From a bacterium (GTDB lineage: Bacteria; Bacillota; Clostridia; Christensenellales; Aristaeellaceae): a stretch of 64,000 nucleotides of DNA. Position 1 is the stretch's first letter. Each line of letters opens with the position of its first letter. The notes under the pieces are model-generated. The model worked only from the letters and a program-made list of their open reading frames with translations, was not told the DNA's origin and did no database searches. Where the stretch lies: the NCBI GenBank assembly GCA_004563405.1, contig SFTH01000010.1, positions 1-64,000 on the forward strand, in the 5' to 3' direction. Positions 50,310-61,386 of the stretch are shown piece after piece. The position numbers were made by a program, and so were the translations under genes.

Positions 50310-51386
50310 TCACAGCGCAATCCAGTAGCGCTCGAGGGTTTCACCCGCGTCCTCGTCCCAGACGGTGGATTCATATTCGCCGCCGCAGGCGAGAATGGTT
50401 CTGCGGCTGGCCTCGTTCTCCGCAAGGCAGGTGACCAGCACGCGCGTGAGGCCAATCTTACGGCAGTAGGGAAGAATGGCGCTGAGCATCCACCTGGCAT
50501 AGCCCCTCCGGCGCTCGTCCGGGCGCACGGAGTAGCCGATGTGCCCCCCGAATTGCTCCAGAAACGCATTGAAGCGGTGGCGCAGCTGAATCATTCCCAC
50601 GAGGCGGTTGTCCGCCTCACGCACGCAGAGAAACTGCGTGGAGGGCACCCAGTTTTTCGGAACGGTCTCAGGATTGCGCAGATCCTCCACCTGCCGGAGC
50701 CATTCTGCCGGATTGTCCATGCGCGAAAGGGAACCGGTGCCGTCCATGGAGTCGCCGCGCTCCAGAAATTCACGGCGGTAGGCGGCAATCTGCTCCGAAT
50801 AATCCGCCGAGGGCGCGATGAGCCGCAGCTCAGGACGGGGAACGCCGTCCCCGGCGCAGATGACCCGGTTCACGGGAATGTCGTGGGCCTCCACATCCAG
50901 ACGTTCAAAATACTGGAAGGGATAGCACAGCGCCACCAGCGGATGGCTGGGACGCGCTTCGAGGTACTTGTCGTAGAAGCCGCCGCCGTAGCCCACGCGG
51001 TGTCCCGCGGGATCGAAGGCCAGCCCCGGCATCAGCACCAGCGCGGTCTCGTCCTCCGCCACCGGCTCGTCGAAGGTGGGCTCAGGGATGTCCCAGCCGC
51101 CGGGGGCGATCCGGGCGAAGTCCTCGATCCACAGAAAGCGCATTTCGTCGCCGTAGACCTTGGGCACGGCGACGCGCTTGCCGTCCGCCCAGGCGCGCTC
51201 GATGATCTTCCAGGTGCGCACCTCCTGATTGTAGGGAAGGTAGGCGTAGATGGCCTTCGCGGCGCGGTACTCCGGGGTCTGGCAGAACCTTTCCGCCAAC
51301 TCCCGGCTGTACGCTTCGATCTCCTCCGCGCCCATTGCGCGCTTTTTGCGGCCGATTTCCCGCCGCAGGGATTTCTTATCCAACAT
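50310..51386 (-). CDS. Fusion of 5-formyltetrahydrofolate cyclo-ligase and GNAT acetyltransferase
   Basis: The 358-residue protein has two domains in one frame. Residues 1-190 are a 5-formyl-THF cyclo-ligase (MTHFS): basic N-terminus KKSLRREIGRKKRAM, IYAYLPYNQEV near 46, and the phosphate-binding MPGLAFDPAGHRVGYGGGFY near 119. It makes 5,10-methenyl-THF from 5-formyl-THF with ATP. Residues about 195-358 are a GNAT N-acetyltransferase with FGGHIGYSVRPDERRRGYAR near 282 (acetyl-CoA loop RRRGYA). The fusion is unusual. It sits just downstream of acsB, whose pathway uses THF-bound C1 units. The acetyl acceptor is unknown. Confidence 0.85.
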   Translation of the reverse strand: MLDKKSLRREIGRKKRAMGAEEIEAYSRELAERFCQTPEYRAAKAIYAYLPYNQEVRTWKIIERAWADGKRVAVPKVYGDEMRFLWIEDFARIAPGGWDIPEPTFDEPVAEDETALVLMPGLAFDPAGHRVGYGGGFYDKYLEARPSHPLVALCYPFQYFERLDVEAHDIPVNRVICAGDGVPRPELRLIAPSADYSEQIAAYRREFLERGDSMDGTGSLSRMDNPAEWLRQVEDLRNPETVPKNWVPSTQFLCVREADNRLVGMIQLRHRFNAFLEQFGGHIGYSVRPDERRRGYARWMLSAILPYCRKIGLTRVLVTCLAENEASRRTILACGGEYESTVWDEDAGETLERYWIAL

Positions 51387-51398
51387 ACGATCACCTGC

Positions 51399-51427
51399 AA
51401 AAACGGGAGAGGCGTTCGCCTCTCCCG
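51399..51427 (-). terminator. Rho-independent terminator after acsB
   Basis: The 10-bp stem CGGGAGAGGC/GCCTCTCCCG with a 4-nt loop is followed by TTTTT on the minus strand, separating acsB from the cyclo-ligase fusion. Confidence 0.85.
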
Positions 51428-51445
51428 AAGGTTTTGGGGGTTGAC

Positions 51446-53575
51446 TTACATCAGGGGCTCCATGCCGAGGACCGGATGTCCCTTTTCGGTCAGGAAGGCG
51501 TAGAGCTCTTCCATATCCTCGGTGATGGTCTCATCGGCGATCATGTCGGTGAAGTTGTCGATGCCATAGAGCTCCTTGGCGGTCTCGTTCAGGTTGTCCG
51601 CGACCTGATCCTTCAGCGCCTTCGGCAGCCAGACGATGCGGCCCGGGCCGCCCTCAGCCTTCATGAACTTCTTGGAGGAGATGAAGTGCTTGCCGTGGCC
51701 CATGAAGCCGGGGGTCTGCACGCCGCCGCCGGTCATGGAGGCCATCTCGGAGAAGCTCATGCCCAGAGGCGTCATGCCGGCATGCTCACGGTTGACGATG
51801 ACCACGCCGTTGGACAGGGGCTCGATGCCGCAGATGCACTCGAAGCAGCCGCAGGAGGTCATCGGGTCCTCCATGATGGAGTACAGGGTGACGTGCTCCA
51901 GCGCGCCGTGAGAGTACTTGTTGACGGCCTCGTCCACGTCCTCGTAGCGGCCGACGCGCTCGTCGATCGGGCGGGACTTGGGAACGATCTGGCAGGGACC
52001 CTGGGGATCCAGCTCATTGGTGGCCTTCGCATCCAGCCAGGACACCGCGCCGCACAGGCCCAGACGCTCGGGCGTAACGATGCACACGTGAGACGGGGAG
52101 AAGGCCTGGCAGAGGATGCAGGTGTAGAACACGTCGACGGACTCGTCGGTGAGGGTCTTGAGGCGCTCGTCGCGCTTGTCGAAGACGTGGTTGCCCATCT
52201 CGCGCATCTCCTTGACCTTCGCAGGATCAGTGTAGATGCGGACCTGGCACTTGTCGACGACGGCGTCGAAGTCGCTCTTGATCTTGGCGTAGAGCACCTC
52301 GCCGATGTGGCGGGCACGGAAGCCGGCCTCGTAGGCGGCGTCACTGACGCGGATGCGGATCATGTCGCGCTGACCGGTGTGCATGACGCCCTCGATGCAG
52401 TTCAGCCAGGAGTGGAACTTGCGCTCCATGACGCCCTCGAAGTCGGTCTGCATGTTCTTGCCGGCGACATCCACGATGTAGGCGATCGGAATCTTGGAGC
52501 CGAACTCGAACGCATCGAAGTCGGGGCCTTCCACAATGATCTTGTGATCCTCGATCTCGTGGGCGTCCTTGGTCTGCACCAGCTCGATGCAGTCCACGCG
52601 GGAGCCGTCCATCTCGATCTGCATGGCCTTGCGGCGGACGATCTCGCCCTCAAACGCGGAGGAGAAGGCGACGGGGATGTCGATGTTGGTGACCTTGATC
52701 TTGATGCCGCGGGCCTCAAGGGAGGTCTCGATCCAATCCTTGGTGTTGGTGTTGATGATCAGGGACTTCGGAACGGCCCACATGTCCTCGGTATCGTTGG
52801 TGATGACCGGGAAGCCCAGCTTGATGGCGCCGGCGCCGCAGGCGACGGTGATATCGTTGACCGGGGCGAAGGCGTTGACGAAGGCGTCGATGCGGTCAAA
52901 GGTGTAGCGATGGAAGGCGTCCGCATCGCCGGGCTCGGTGGCGCCGAAGATCATGGTCGCGCGGGTGACCAGGGAGATGACGTGGCCGACGGACCAGATG
53001 TCGTTGCCGACGGGAACCACGCGCACCGGGAAGCCGGTGGCCACGCCCGCAGCGTGGATCTGATCAATGATGCCGCCGATCATGAATACGAAGATACCGC
53101 GGGACTGATAGCCCTTGACCAGCTCAACCGCTTCCTCCTGGGAGGGCGCGGGGCCGATGATGACCACGAAGCCGGGGATGTCCTTGGTGACCAGCGGAAC
53201 GCCCAGCTCGCGCACCTCGGCGTCGGAGAAGTGGCCGTGGTACTGGGTTCCCTCGTAGGGAGCGGGATTGCGGGCGTACTTGCAGGCCTCGATGACCTCG
53301 GCGCAGCAGGCGGTGGCGACGCCGGAGTCGAAGATGGACTTGGTGCGATACTCGCGGCCCATCATGGCGCGCAGCTGCGCGAGCGCTTCCTTCAGCTCGC
53401 CCAGGGTGGTGACCTTTTTGCCCAGGTAGGCATAGATGCATGCCAGGAAGTACGCGGTGTCGGGCATCGTCATGGGGGCGCTCTCGCCCAGCTCGGAAAT
53501 CACCTGATTCAGCTCCGATTCAGCCTTGAAATACATCTCGTCGGAGCCGCGGAATACTCTGTCAAACAGACCCAT
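51446..53575 (-). CDS. acsB: Acetyl-CoA synthase (CODH/ACS alpha subunit)
   Basis: AcsB joins CO, a methyl group from the corrinoid protein and CoA into acetyl-CoA in the Wood-Ljungdahl pathway. The 709-residue protein keeps every ligand of the A cluster: the [4Fe-4S] Cys in CILCQAFSPSHVC and LGLCG near 500-523, and the Cys-Gly-Cys nickel site in TSCGCFECICG near 588. The N-terminal channel domain (1-310) is also complete. It is the last gene after cooS and cooC. The start at 53575 has a distant AAAGGA site. Genes for the corrinoid protein (acsC, acsD) and methyltransferase (acsE) are not in this window. Confidence 0.97.
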   Translation of the reverse strand: MGLFDRVFRGSDEMYFKAESELNQVISELGESAPMTMPDTAYFLACIYAYLGKKVTTLGELKEALAQLRAMMGREYRTKSIFDSGVATACCAEVIEACKYARNPAPYEGTQYHGHFSDAEVRELGVPLVTKDIPGFVVIIGPAPSQEEAVELVKGYQSRGIFVFMIGGIIDQIHAAGVATGFPVRVVPVGNDIWSVGHVISLVTRATMIFGATEPGDADAFHRYTFDRIDAFVNAFAPVNDITVACGAGAIKLGFPVITNDTEDMWAVPKSLIINTNTKDWIETSLEARGIKIKVTNIDIPVAFSSAFEGEIVRRKAMQIEMDGSRVDCIELVQTKDAHEIEDHKIIVEGPDFDAFEFGSKIPIAYIVDVAGKNMQTDFEGVMERKFHSWLNCIEGVMHTGQRDMIRIRVSDAAYEAGFRARHIGEVLYAKIKSDFDAVVDKCQVRIYTDPAKVKEMREMGNHVFDKRDERLKTLTDESVDVFYTCILCQAFSPSHVCIVTPERLGLCGAVSWLDAKATNELDPQGPCQIVPKSRPIDERVGRYEDVDEAVNKYSHGALEHVTLYSIMEDPMTSCGCFECICGIEPLSNGVVIVNREHAGMTPLGMSFSEMASMTGGGVQTPGFMGHGKHFISSKKFMKAEGGPGRIVWLPKALKDQVADNLNETAKELYGIDNFTDMIADETITEDMEELYAFLTEKGHPVLGMEPLM

Positions 53576-53583
53576 CTATGTTT

Positions 53584-54369
53584 TCATTCCTTTCCATGTT
53601 CGTTTTTCTCGTTGTCGATGCGATCCTTGATCGCCCGAATTTCTTCAACGGCCCTTGCACTCACATCGAAGGGGGAGACGCCGCGGCGGTCCGCGTCGAT
53701 CACCTCTGCGTTGTAGTGAATCATGCCCAGCAGCGCGTCCTCGGGGATGCGACTTCTGAGGAAGGCCTCGTCGTCCTCGTCGCGAACCTTGTTGGCCACC
53801 ACGCGCACGCGGGTGATGCCAAGGTCTGCGGCCAGCTGCCTGACCTTTTCATAGGTCTGAATGCTGCGCGCGCCCGGCTCGATGACGACGATGAACTGAT
53901 CCATCATGCTCGCGGTGCCGCGGCCCAGATGCTCCAGGCCCGCCTCCATGTCCATGATGACCACATCGTCCTTGCGGAAGATGAGGCTGGACAGGATGGC
54001 CTTGAGCATCACGTGCTCGGGGCACACACAGCCGGAACCGCCGGTTTCGACCGTGCCCATCACCAGCAGCTTTACGCCGTTGATCTCCTTGGCGTAGGCG
54101 TCCGGGATGTCGCTCACCTGAGGGTTGAGCTTGAAGAACTTGTTCAGGCTGTTTGCACCCGTGCGCTCCTCAACCAGCTTGCGCATCTTGGAGATCGGAA
54201 CGATGGAGTTGACCTCCTCCTCCGAAAAGCCCAGCGCGAGGCCGAGGTTGGCGTCCGGATCGACGTCCGCCGCCAGCACGGTGCGTCCTTCGCTTGCGTA
54301 CAGTCGCGCGAGGGTGGAGGCAAATGTTGTCTTGCCCACGCCGCCCTTGCCTGTAATCGCAACTTTCAT
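53584..54369 (-). CDS. cooC: CO dehydrogenase nickel-insertion ATPase
   Basis: CooC is a MinD-type ATPase that delivers nickel to the CO dehydrogenase C cluster. The 261-residue protein has the deviant Walker A GKGGVGKTT at residue 7, AADVDPDANLGLALG near 34, the nickel/zinc-binding Cys pair in SGCVCPEH near 115, and MDMEAGLEHLGRG near 140. It lies between cooS and acsB with short gaps (34 and 8 bp), so it is co-expressed with both nickel enzymes it may serve. The ATG follows AAAGGAT. Confidence 0.96.
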   Translation of the reverse strand: MKVAITGKGGVGKTTFASTLARLYASEGRTVLAADVDPDANLGLALGFSEEEVNSIVPISKMRKLVEERTGANSLNKFFKLNPQVSDIPDAYAKEINGVKLLVMGTVETGGSGCVCPEHVMLKAILSSLIFRKDDVVIMDMEAGLEHLGRGTASMMDQFIVVIEPGARSIQTYEKVRQLAADLGITRVRVVANKVRDEDDEAFLRSRIPEDALLGMIHYNAEVIDADRRGVSPFDVSARAVEEIRAIKDRIDNEKNEHGKE

Positions 54370-54403
54370 ACTGCAAAGATCCTTTCAGCTTTGATTCGGG
54401 AGA

Positions 54404-56299
54404 TCAGATGCCCAGCGCGGCGCGCTTGGCTTCGATGGTTTCCATCATGCGATCGCCCAGCTTTTCGATGTCCAGCTCGACGACGAACTTCGCGCCGACC
54501 CAGTCCTCGACCTCGCCCTGCAGGAGGTTGACAACCTCGGGGCCGCCCTTGGTGTAGGGATCGACGCCCAGGAAGGTCTCGATGCCGGTGGCGACGACGT
54601 AGTTGCCGATGGAGACAGCCTTCTCAGACATGTACTCCGGAGCGCAGCCGACGACCGGGACCTGGGAGATGTCGATGCCCCAGTCCTTGGCGATGTCGGA
54701 GGCGAGAATCATCATGCGGGAAATATCAACACAGGAGCCCATGTGCAGGATCGGCGGAATGTCGACCAGCTCGCACACGCGCTTGAGGCCCTCGCCGCAC
54801 AGCTCCTTGGCTTCCTTGCTCAGCAGGCCCGCCTTGGCGGCAGCCTGGGCGGAGCAGCCGGAGACGATGACGATGATGTCGTTGGCGATGAGCTTCTTCA
54901 TCAGCTCGATGTGGGCGGTGTCCGGGCGAACCTTCGGGTTGTTGCAGCCGACCATGGCGACCGCGCCGCGCAGCACGCCGGACTTGACGCACTCAATCAG
55001 CGGCTTGGTGGTGCCGGTCTCGTCCACGTGGGAGTTGGTGACGCCGTCCAGGCACTTCTTGATGGCTTCGACGGAGTAGCCCACGGTGGCGTTGGTCTTG
55101 AGCTGGGGAATGTTCACCAGATCCTGGTTGCGGTTCTTGAAGTTGCGGACGGCCATCTCCACGATCTTCTTCGCGTTCTCGCCGGCGGTGTCCTCATGGA
55201 ACTCGATGAAATCGGAGTCGGGCATGCGGGCGATGGGGGAGGTGGTCACGAACTTGGTGTGGAAGCACTTGGACAGCGGGCCAAGGGCGGGGAAGATGCA
55301 CTGCACGTCCACGACGATGGCTTCGCAGGCGCCGGTCAGAACCACGTTCTCCTGAGAGAGGAAGTTGCCGGCCATGGGGATGCCGTGGCGCATGGCGACC
55401 TCGTTGGAGGTGCAGCAGACGCCGGCGATGTTGATACCCTTCGCGCCCATTTCCTTGGCCAGAGCGATCATCTCGGGATCCTGGGCGTAGAACACGATCA
55501 TCTCAGACAGCGACGGGTCGTGGCCGTGGACGATGATGTTGACCATGTCCTTCTCCATGACGCCGATGTTGGCGGTGGTGTCCACCGGCTTCGGGGTGCC
55601 GAAGAGCACGTCGGAGAACTCGGTGCCCATCATGGAGCCGCCCCAGCCGTCGGACAGGCCGGCGCGCAGGGACTGGCGGATCAGCGCCTCAGGCAGGGAG
55701 GAGCAGCCCATGTGGGTCATGTGCATGGACTGGGAGACCTCGCGGTCGATGGCGCGGGGCTCGATGGCCTGATCCGCCCAGATCTTCTGGCGGGACTCGG
55801 GCGCGCGCTTGAGGAAGCGCTGGGTGCCGAAGGGCTTGCCGTACTCCATCAGGCCGGTCTCAGCGACTTCGTGGGCGACGTCGTAGATGTCGCGGCCCTC
55901 GGTCTCGATGCCCCATTCCTTGGCGATGCGCAGCAGCTTCTCGGGATCCTTCACCTGGTAGTTGCCGCCTTCCTTGGAGGCGTACAGCGTGTGGCAGATG
56001 CTGCGGCCGTGGTCGGAGTGGGTGGCGGCGCCGCCGGCGGTGAAGCGCAGGTAGTTGCGGGCGACGATGCCGTTGGCGTCGCAGCCGCAGATGCCGCGGG
56101 GAGACTTCGGAGTGATGCGGCAGGGGCCCATCGTGCAGATGCGGCAGCAGATGCCCTCCTCGCCGAACTTGCAGTGAGGCGTCTGGTTCTTCACGCGCTG
56201 CTGCCAGGTGTCAGCTCCAACCTTCTTCGCCGTTTCCAGCAAAGCGTCGGTTGCCGCTTCCATCTGCTCAATCGTGATAAAGGTCTTATTCATTTCCAT
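54404..56299 (-). CDS. cooS: Anaerobic carbon-monoxide dehydrogenase catalytic subunit
   Basis: CooS interconverts CO and CO2 at a Ni-Fe-S C cluster. The 631-residue protein has the N-terminal D and B cluster ligands in HCKFGEEGICCRICTMGPCR near 47-66 and GICGCD near 74, the acid-base His region ATHSDHGRSICHTLYA near 95, and downstream C-cluster ligands including GVCCTSNEV near 300, MVGCNNPK near 448, VSGCSAQAA near 480 and MGSCVDISR near 520. It leads the cooS-cooC-acsB operon and is divergent from a polyferredoxin gene, its likely electron partner. The length is typical. Confidence 0.97.
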   Translation of the reverse strand: MEMNKTFITIEQMEAATDALLETAKKVGADTWQQRVKNQTPHCKFGEEGICCRICTMGPCRITPKSPRGICGCDANGIVARNYLRFTAGGAATHSDHGRSICHTLYASKEGGNYQVKDPEKLLRIAKEWGIETEGRDIYDVAHEVAETGLMEYGKPFGTQRFLKRAPESRQKIWADQAIEPRAIDREVSQSMHMTHMGCSSLPEALIRQSLRAGLSDGWGGSMMGTEFSDVLFGTPKPVDTTANIGVMEKDMVNIIVHGHDPSLSEMIVFYAQDPEMIALAKEMGAKGINIAGVCCTSNEVAMRHGIPMAGNFLSQENVVLTGACEAIVVDVQCIFPALGPLSKCFHTKFVTTSPIARMPDSDFIEFHEDTAGENAKKIVEMAVRNFKNRNQDLVNIPQLKTNATVGYSVEAIKKCLDGVTNSHVDETGTTKPLIECVKSGVLRGAVAMVGCNNPKVRPDTAHIELMKKLIANDIIVIVSGCSAQAAAKAGLLSKEAKELCGEGLKRVCELVDIPPILHMGSCVDISRMMILASDIAKDWGIDISQVPVVGCAPEYMSEKAVSIGNYVVATGIETFLGVDPYTKGGPEVVNLLQGEVEDWVGAKFVVELDIEKLGDRMMETIEAKRAALGI

Positions 56300-56456
56300 C
56301 AGAGCTTCTTCCTCCCAAAGATTATTTGGTGAAACAAATGCCGTTCCGTGTAGCTGTCATCCGGGGAACGCATGAAGGTGCGGGGAAACGCACATGGATG
56401 CGCCTGTCCCTTCCCGGGCCCTGACACGGCGCAGTGACCCGATCATGGATAGTATT

Positions 56457-56485
56457 ATTGTATCAAATCCACCTATCAAAGTCAA
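56457..56485 (-). promoter_or_regulatory. Promoter of the cooS-cooC-acsB operon
   Basis: TTGACT (56485-56480) and TACAAT (56462-56457) with a 17-bp spacer. Confidence 0.8.
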
Positions 56486-56607
56486 TGCCCGATCCCCGCA
56501 GGGGGCATTTTTTAAATGAAAAATGACGCAAATGGGCGCGAATTGTGAAGAGAGTGGCCGGGTTTTCCCGATTGGACCGAAGAATGTAGAATTTTTCGCC
56601 ATATGCA

Positions 56608-56636
56608 TTTACTTTTCCGTGCAAAGCGTGTATAAT
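56608..56636 (+). promoter_or_regulatory. Promoter of the ferredoxin gene
   Basis: TTTACT (56608-56613), a 17-bp spacer and TATAAT (56631-56636), 33 bp before the start. Confidence 0.8.
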
Positions 56637-56669
56637 AACGAAAGAAGCATTAAGCGCGGAGGTTATCAA

Positions 56670-57056
56670 ATGAAAAAGCTTTCTGTCCGTAAAGACGTAC
56701 GCTGCATGGCGTGTCTCAGCTGCGTGTTGGCCTGCTCCCAGGCGTTTTATAAGGTGGGCGATCCGAACAAGTCCTGTATTCAGATCGTCGAGAAGAATGG
56801 CGAGCCGAAGGTCAATTCCTGCCTTCAGTGCGGCAAGTGCATGCGCACCTGCGAACACGAAGCCATCACCCGCAATCCCAAGGGTGTGTACATGATCAAC
56901 AAGAAGAAGTGCGTGGGCTGCGGCAAGTGCGTCGAGGCCTGCCCCATGAAGGTCATGGTGCTCTCTGACAACGTCGCGTCCAAGTGCATTGCCTGCGGCA
57001 TTTGCGCCAAGGCCTGCCCGATGGAGGTTCTTGAGGTTGTCGAGAACGACAAGTAA
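56670..57056 (+). CDS. Four-cluster [4Fe-4S] ferredoxin, CooF/HycB-like
   Basis: The 128-residue iron-sulfur protein has four CxxCxxCxxxC motifs (CMACLSCVLAC, CLQCGKCMRTC, CVGCGKCVEAC and CIACGICAKAC), enough for four [4Fe-4S] clusters. It is divergent from cooS and so is likely the electron carrier linked to CO dehydrogenase, as CooF is elsewhere. There is no signal peptide, so it is cytoplasmic. The ATG at 56670 is 7 nt after GGAGG. It is followed by a strong terminator and is monocistronic. The partner assignment is inference from position. Confidence 0.9.
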   Translation: MKKLSVRKDVRCMACLSCVLACSQAFYKVGDPNKSCIQIVEKNGEPKVNSCLQCGKCMRTCEHEAITRNPKGVYMINKKKCVGCGKCVEACPMKVMVLSDNVASKCIACGICAKACPMEVLEVVENDK

Positions 57057-57069
57057 GGCTTGATCATTT

Positions 57070-57117
57070 GCGCCGGGGCGGAGGAGAGCGTTGCGATCCT
57101 CCACCCCGGCGCTTTTT
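57070..57117 (+). terminator. Rho-independent terminator after the ferredoxin gene
   Basis: The long stem GCGCCGGGG-GGAGGA / TCCTCC-CCCCGGCGC (one internal mismatch) is followed by TTTTT. Confidence 0.9.
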
Positions 57118-57236
57118 ACGCAATCCCACCGGAAGCCGCGAATTGCGATTCAGGGATCCGGGCGAGAGGCGGTTTCTCCCGAACGGCACGGCGCGCTGTG
57201 TTGCAGCGCCGCAGATGGAGGGCGCGAAAGCACAGG

Positions 57237-57274
57237 AAAGGCGGCGGCCCGCAATAGAGCGGGTCGCCGCCTTT
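57237..57274. terminator. Terminator after the membrane-anchored protein gene
   Basis: A 16-nt arm pair (57237-57252 and 57259-57274, AAAGGCGGCG...CGCCGCCTTT with one mismatch) has a 6-nt loop and A/T ends on both sides, 10 bp after the stop of the minus-strand gene. Confidence 0.7.
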
Positions 57275-57284
57275 CACTTTTCAA

Positions 57285-58214
57285 TCAACCGATGCTGCTT
57301 CCGTCCAGGGGCGCGCCGAAGGCGTCCACGGCTGGCGTGGGTTCCGCCTCGACCTGGGGTTCAACCGCGTCGCCTTCGTCCGATGCGGCGGCGATGCTGA
57401 AGCCCGCCTCGGATGCGGTGGCCTTGCCGTCCTTGACGGTGAAGGCCTCGCTGAATTCATGATAGGAGTAGGCGGTGGAGCCGTTGAGATCGTAGTAGAG
57501 CACGACGCCGAGGCCATAATTGCCGTCGCTGAACTTGGAGACGCTGAGAATCACGTCAAAGTCCGCGCTGGTGGGATTCTGGCACTGCGCGCCCTCGTGC
57601 GCGTTGCCGCTGATGCCGGGAACGGAGGCCGCCTTGTAGGCGATCTGCTTTCCGCTCTCCTCCTGGGTGACGATCAGGAAGATCTGGGCCTTCGAGGCGT
57701 CGTAGGTCGCCTCGTCGATGTAGGCGTAGCCCTGAATCTCCACATAGGTATTCTTGTTGGGCTCGGAGACGTAGAGGTTCGTCACTTCGAGGGTGGCGTT
57801 GGTGGAGGGGGAGGGCACGTTGAAGCCGCTCTTGCGCAGTTTGGAGAGCTTGCTGGAGGGGATCTTCGTGGGCTCCGGCGTGGGCGTGGGCGTGGGGGTC
57901 GGCTCCGGCGTGGGCGTGGGCGTGGGAATGGCCGTGGGTTCCGGGGTGGCCGTGTTGGTCAGATCCACCAGGGCCATCGCGCCCTCCGTTCCCTCCGGCT
58001 GAGGATCGTTGCCGTTCGTGAGCACGCTATCCGGGCTGGCCGTCATTTCCACATAGGCACGCATGGTGGCCTGCGGATCGGCGAGCTTGTCGGAATAGTC
58101 CATCTTCTCCAGCAGGAAATACACGATGCCGATGAGCATGGCAACCAGAATCAGGCCAATGAAAAAATGAAATACGGCAATGACCTTGCCGTTGCGCTTA
58201 TAACCTTTCTGCAT
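57285..58214 (-). CDS. Membrane-anchored extracytoplasmic protein with Thr/Pro linker
   Basis: The 309-residue protein has a short basic N-terminus, one membrane span (about residues 12-34) and an outer part. A Pro/Thr/Glu linker (repeated TPTPTPEP, about 90-120) leads to a beta-rich C-terminal domain (about 140-270) with VEIQGYAYIDEATYDASKAQIFLIV, GISGNAHEGAQ and YGLGVVLYYDLNG. I do not recognise the domain. An in-frame ATG at 58235 exists, but the AGGAGG between the two ATGs places the real start at 58214, 8 nt downstream of it. The linker suggests the domain stands off the membrane in the cell wall. Confidence 0.7.
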   Translation of the reverse strand: MQKGYKRNGKVIAVFHFFIGLILVAMLIGIVYFLLEKMDYSDKLADPQATMRAYVEMTASPDSVLTNGNDPQPEGTEGAMALVDLTNTATPEPTAIPTPTPTPEPTPTPTPTPEPTKIPSSKLSKLRKSGFNVPSPSTNATLEVTNLYVSEPNKNTYVEIQGYAYIDEATYDASKAQIFLIVTQEESGKQIAYKAASVPGISGNAHEGAQCQNPTSADFDVILSVSKFSDGNYGLGVVLYYDLNGSTAYSYHEFSEAFTVKDGKATASEAGFSIAAASDEGDAVEPQVEAEPTPAVDAFGAPLDGSSIG

Positions 58215-58249
58215 AACAGCTGCCTCCTGAGACATTCATAGATACTAAC

Positions 58250-58278
58250 ATCTTAAACAGGGGCCGTTGAAAAGTCAA
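58250..58278 (-). promoter_or_regulatory. Promoter of the membrane-anchored protein gene
   Basis: TTGACT (58278-58273) and TAAGAT (58255-58250) with a 17-bp spacer. Confidence 0.75.
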
Positions 58279-58480
58279 GCGGATTCGACAGTTGTTGAAA
58301 TATTGTTACAAATGTGTGGGAATCTACCCGGCTCCGCCGCAGAAAAGCCCGACTGCGCCACGGCGGGAGACGCAAACGAAGAACCGGAAGCCATGGGGCG
58401 GCCGGTTCGGCTTTCGGAAAGCGCGAACGGACAGAAATCCTTTCGCGCGCGAATCACATCCGGCGGCGTGGGCCGCAGGA

Positions 58481-61303
<2,823 letters not shown>

Positions 61304-61386
61304 GGCTCTGTTCCTCCCTGGAGGCCCCGGAGTGTGCCCGTCCGGCCTCCAACTGTGAATTCATATCGTAATTGCTCCTGCGACGG

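Larger units (their letters stand above)
56300..56669. other. Divergent promoter region between cooS and the ferredoxin gene
   Basis: The 370-bp region contains both promoters (minus at 56457-56485, plus at 56608-56636). The cooS leader is about 150 nt, long enough for regulation, but I recognise no riboswitch and no clear protein-binding site. Confidence 0.6.
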
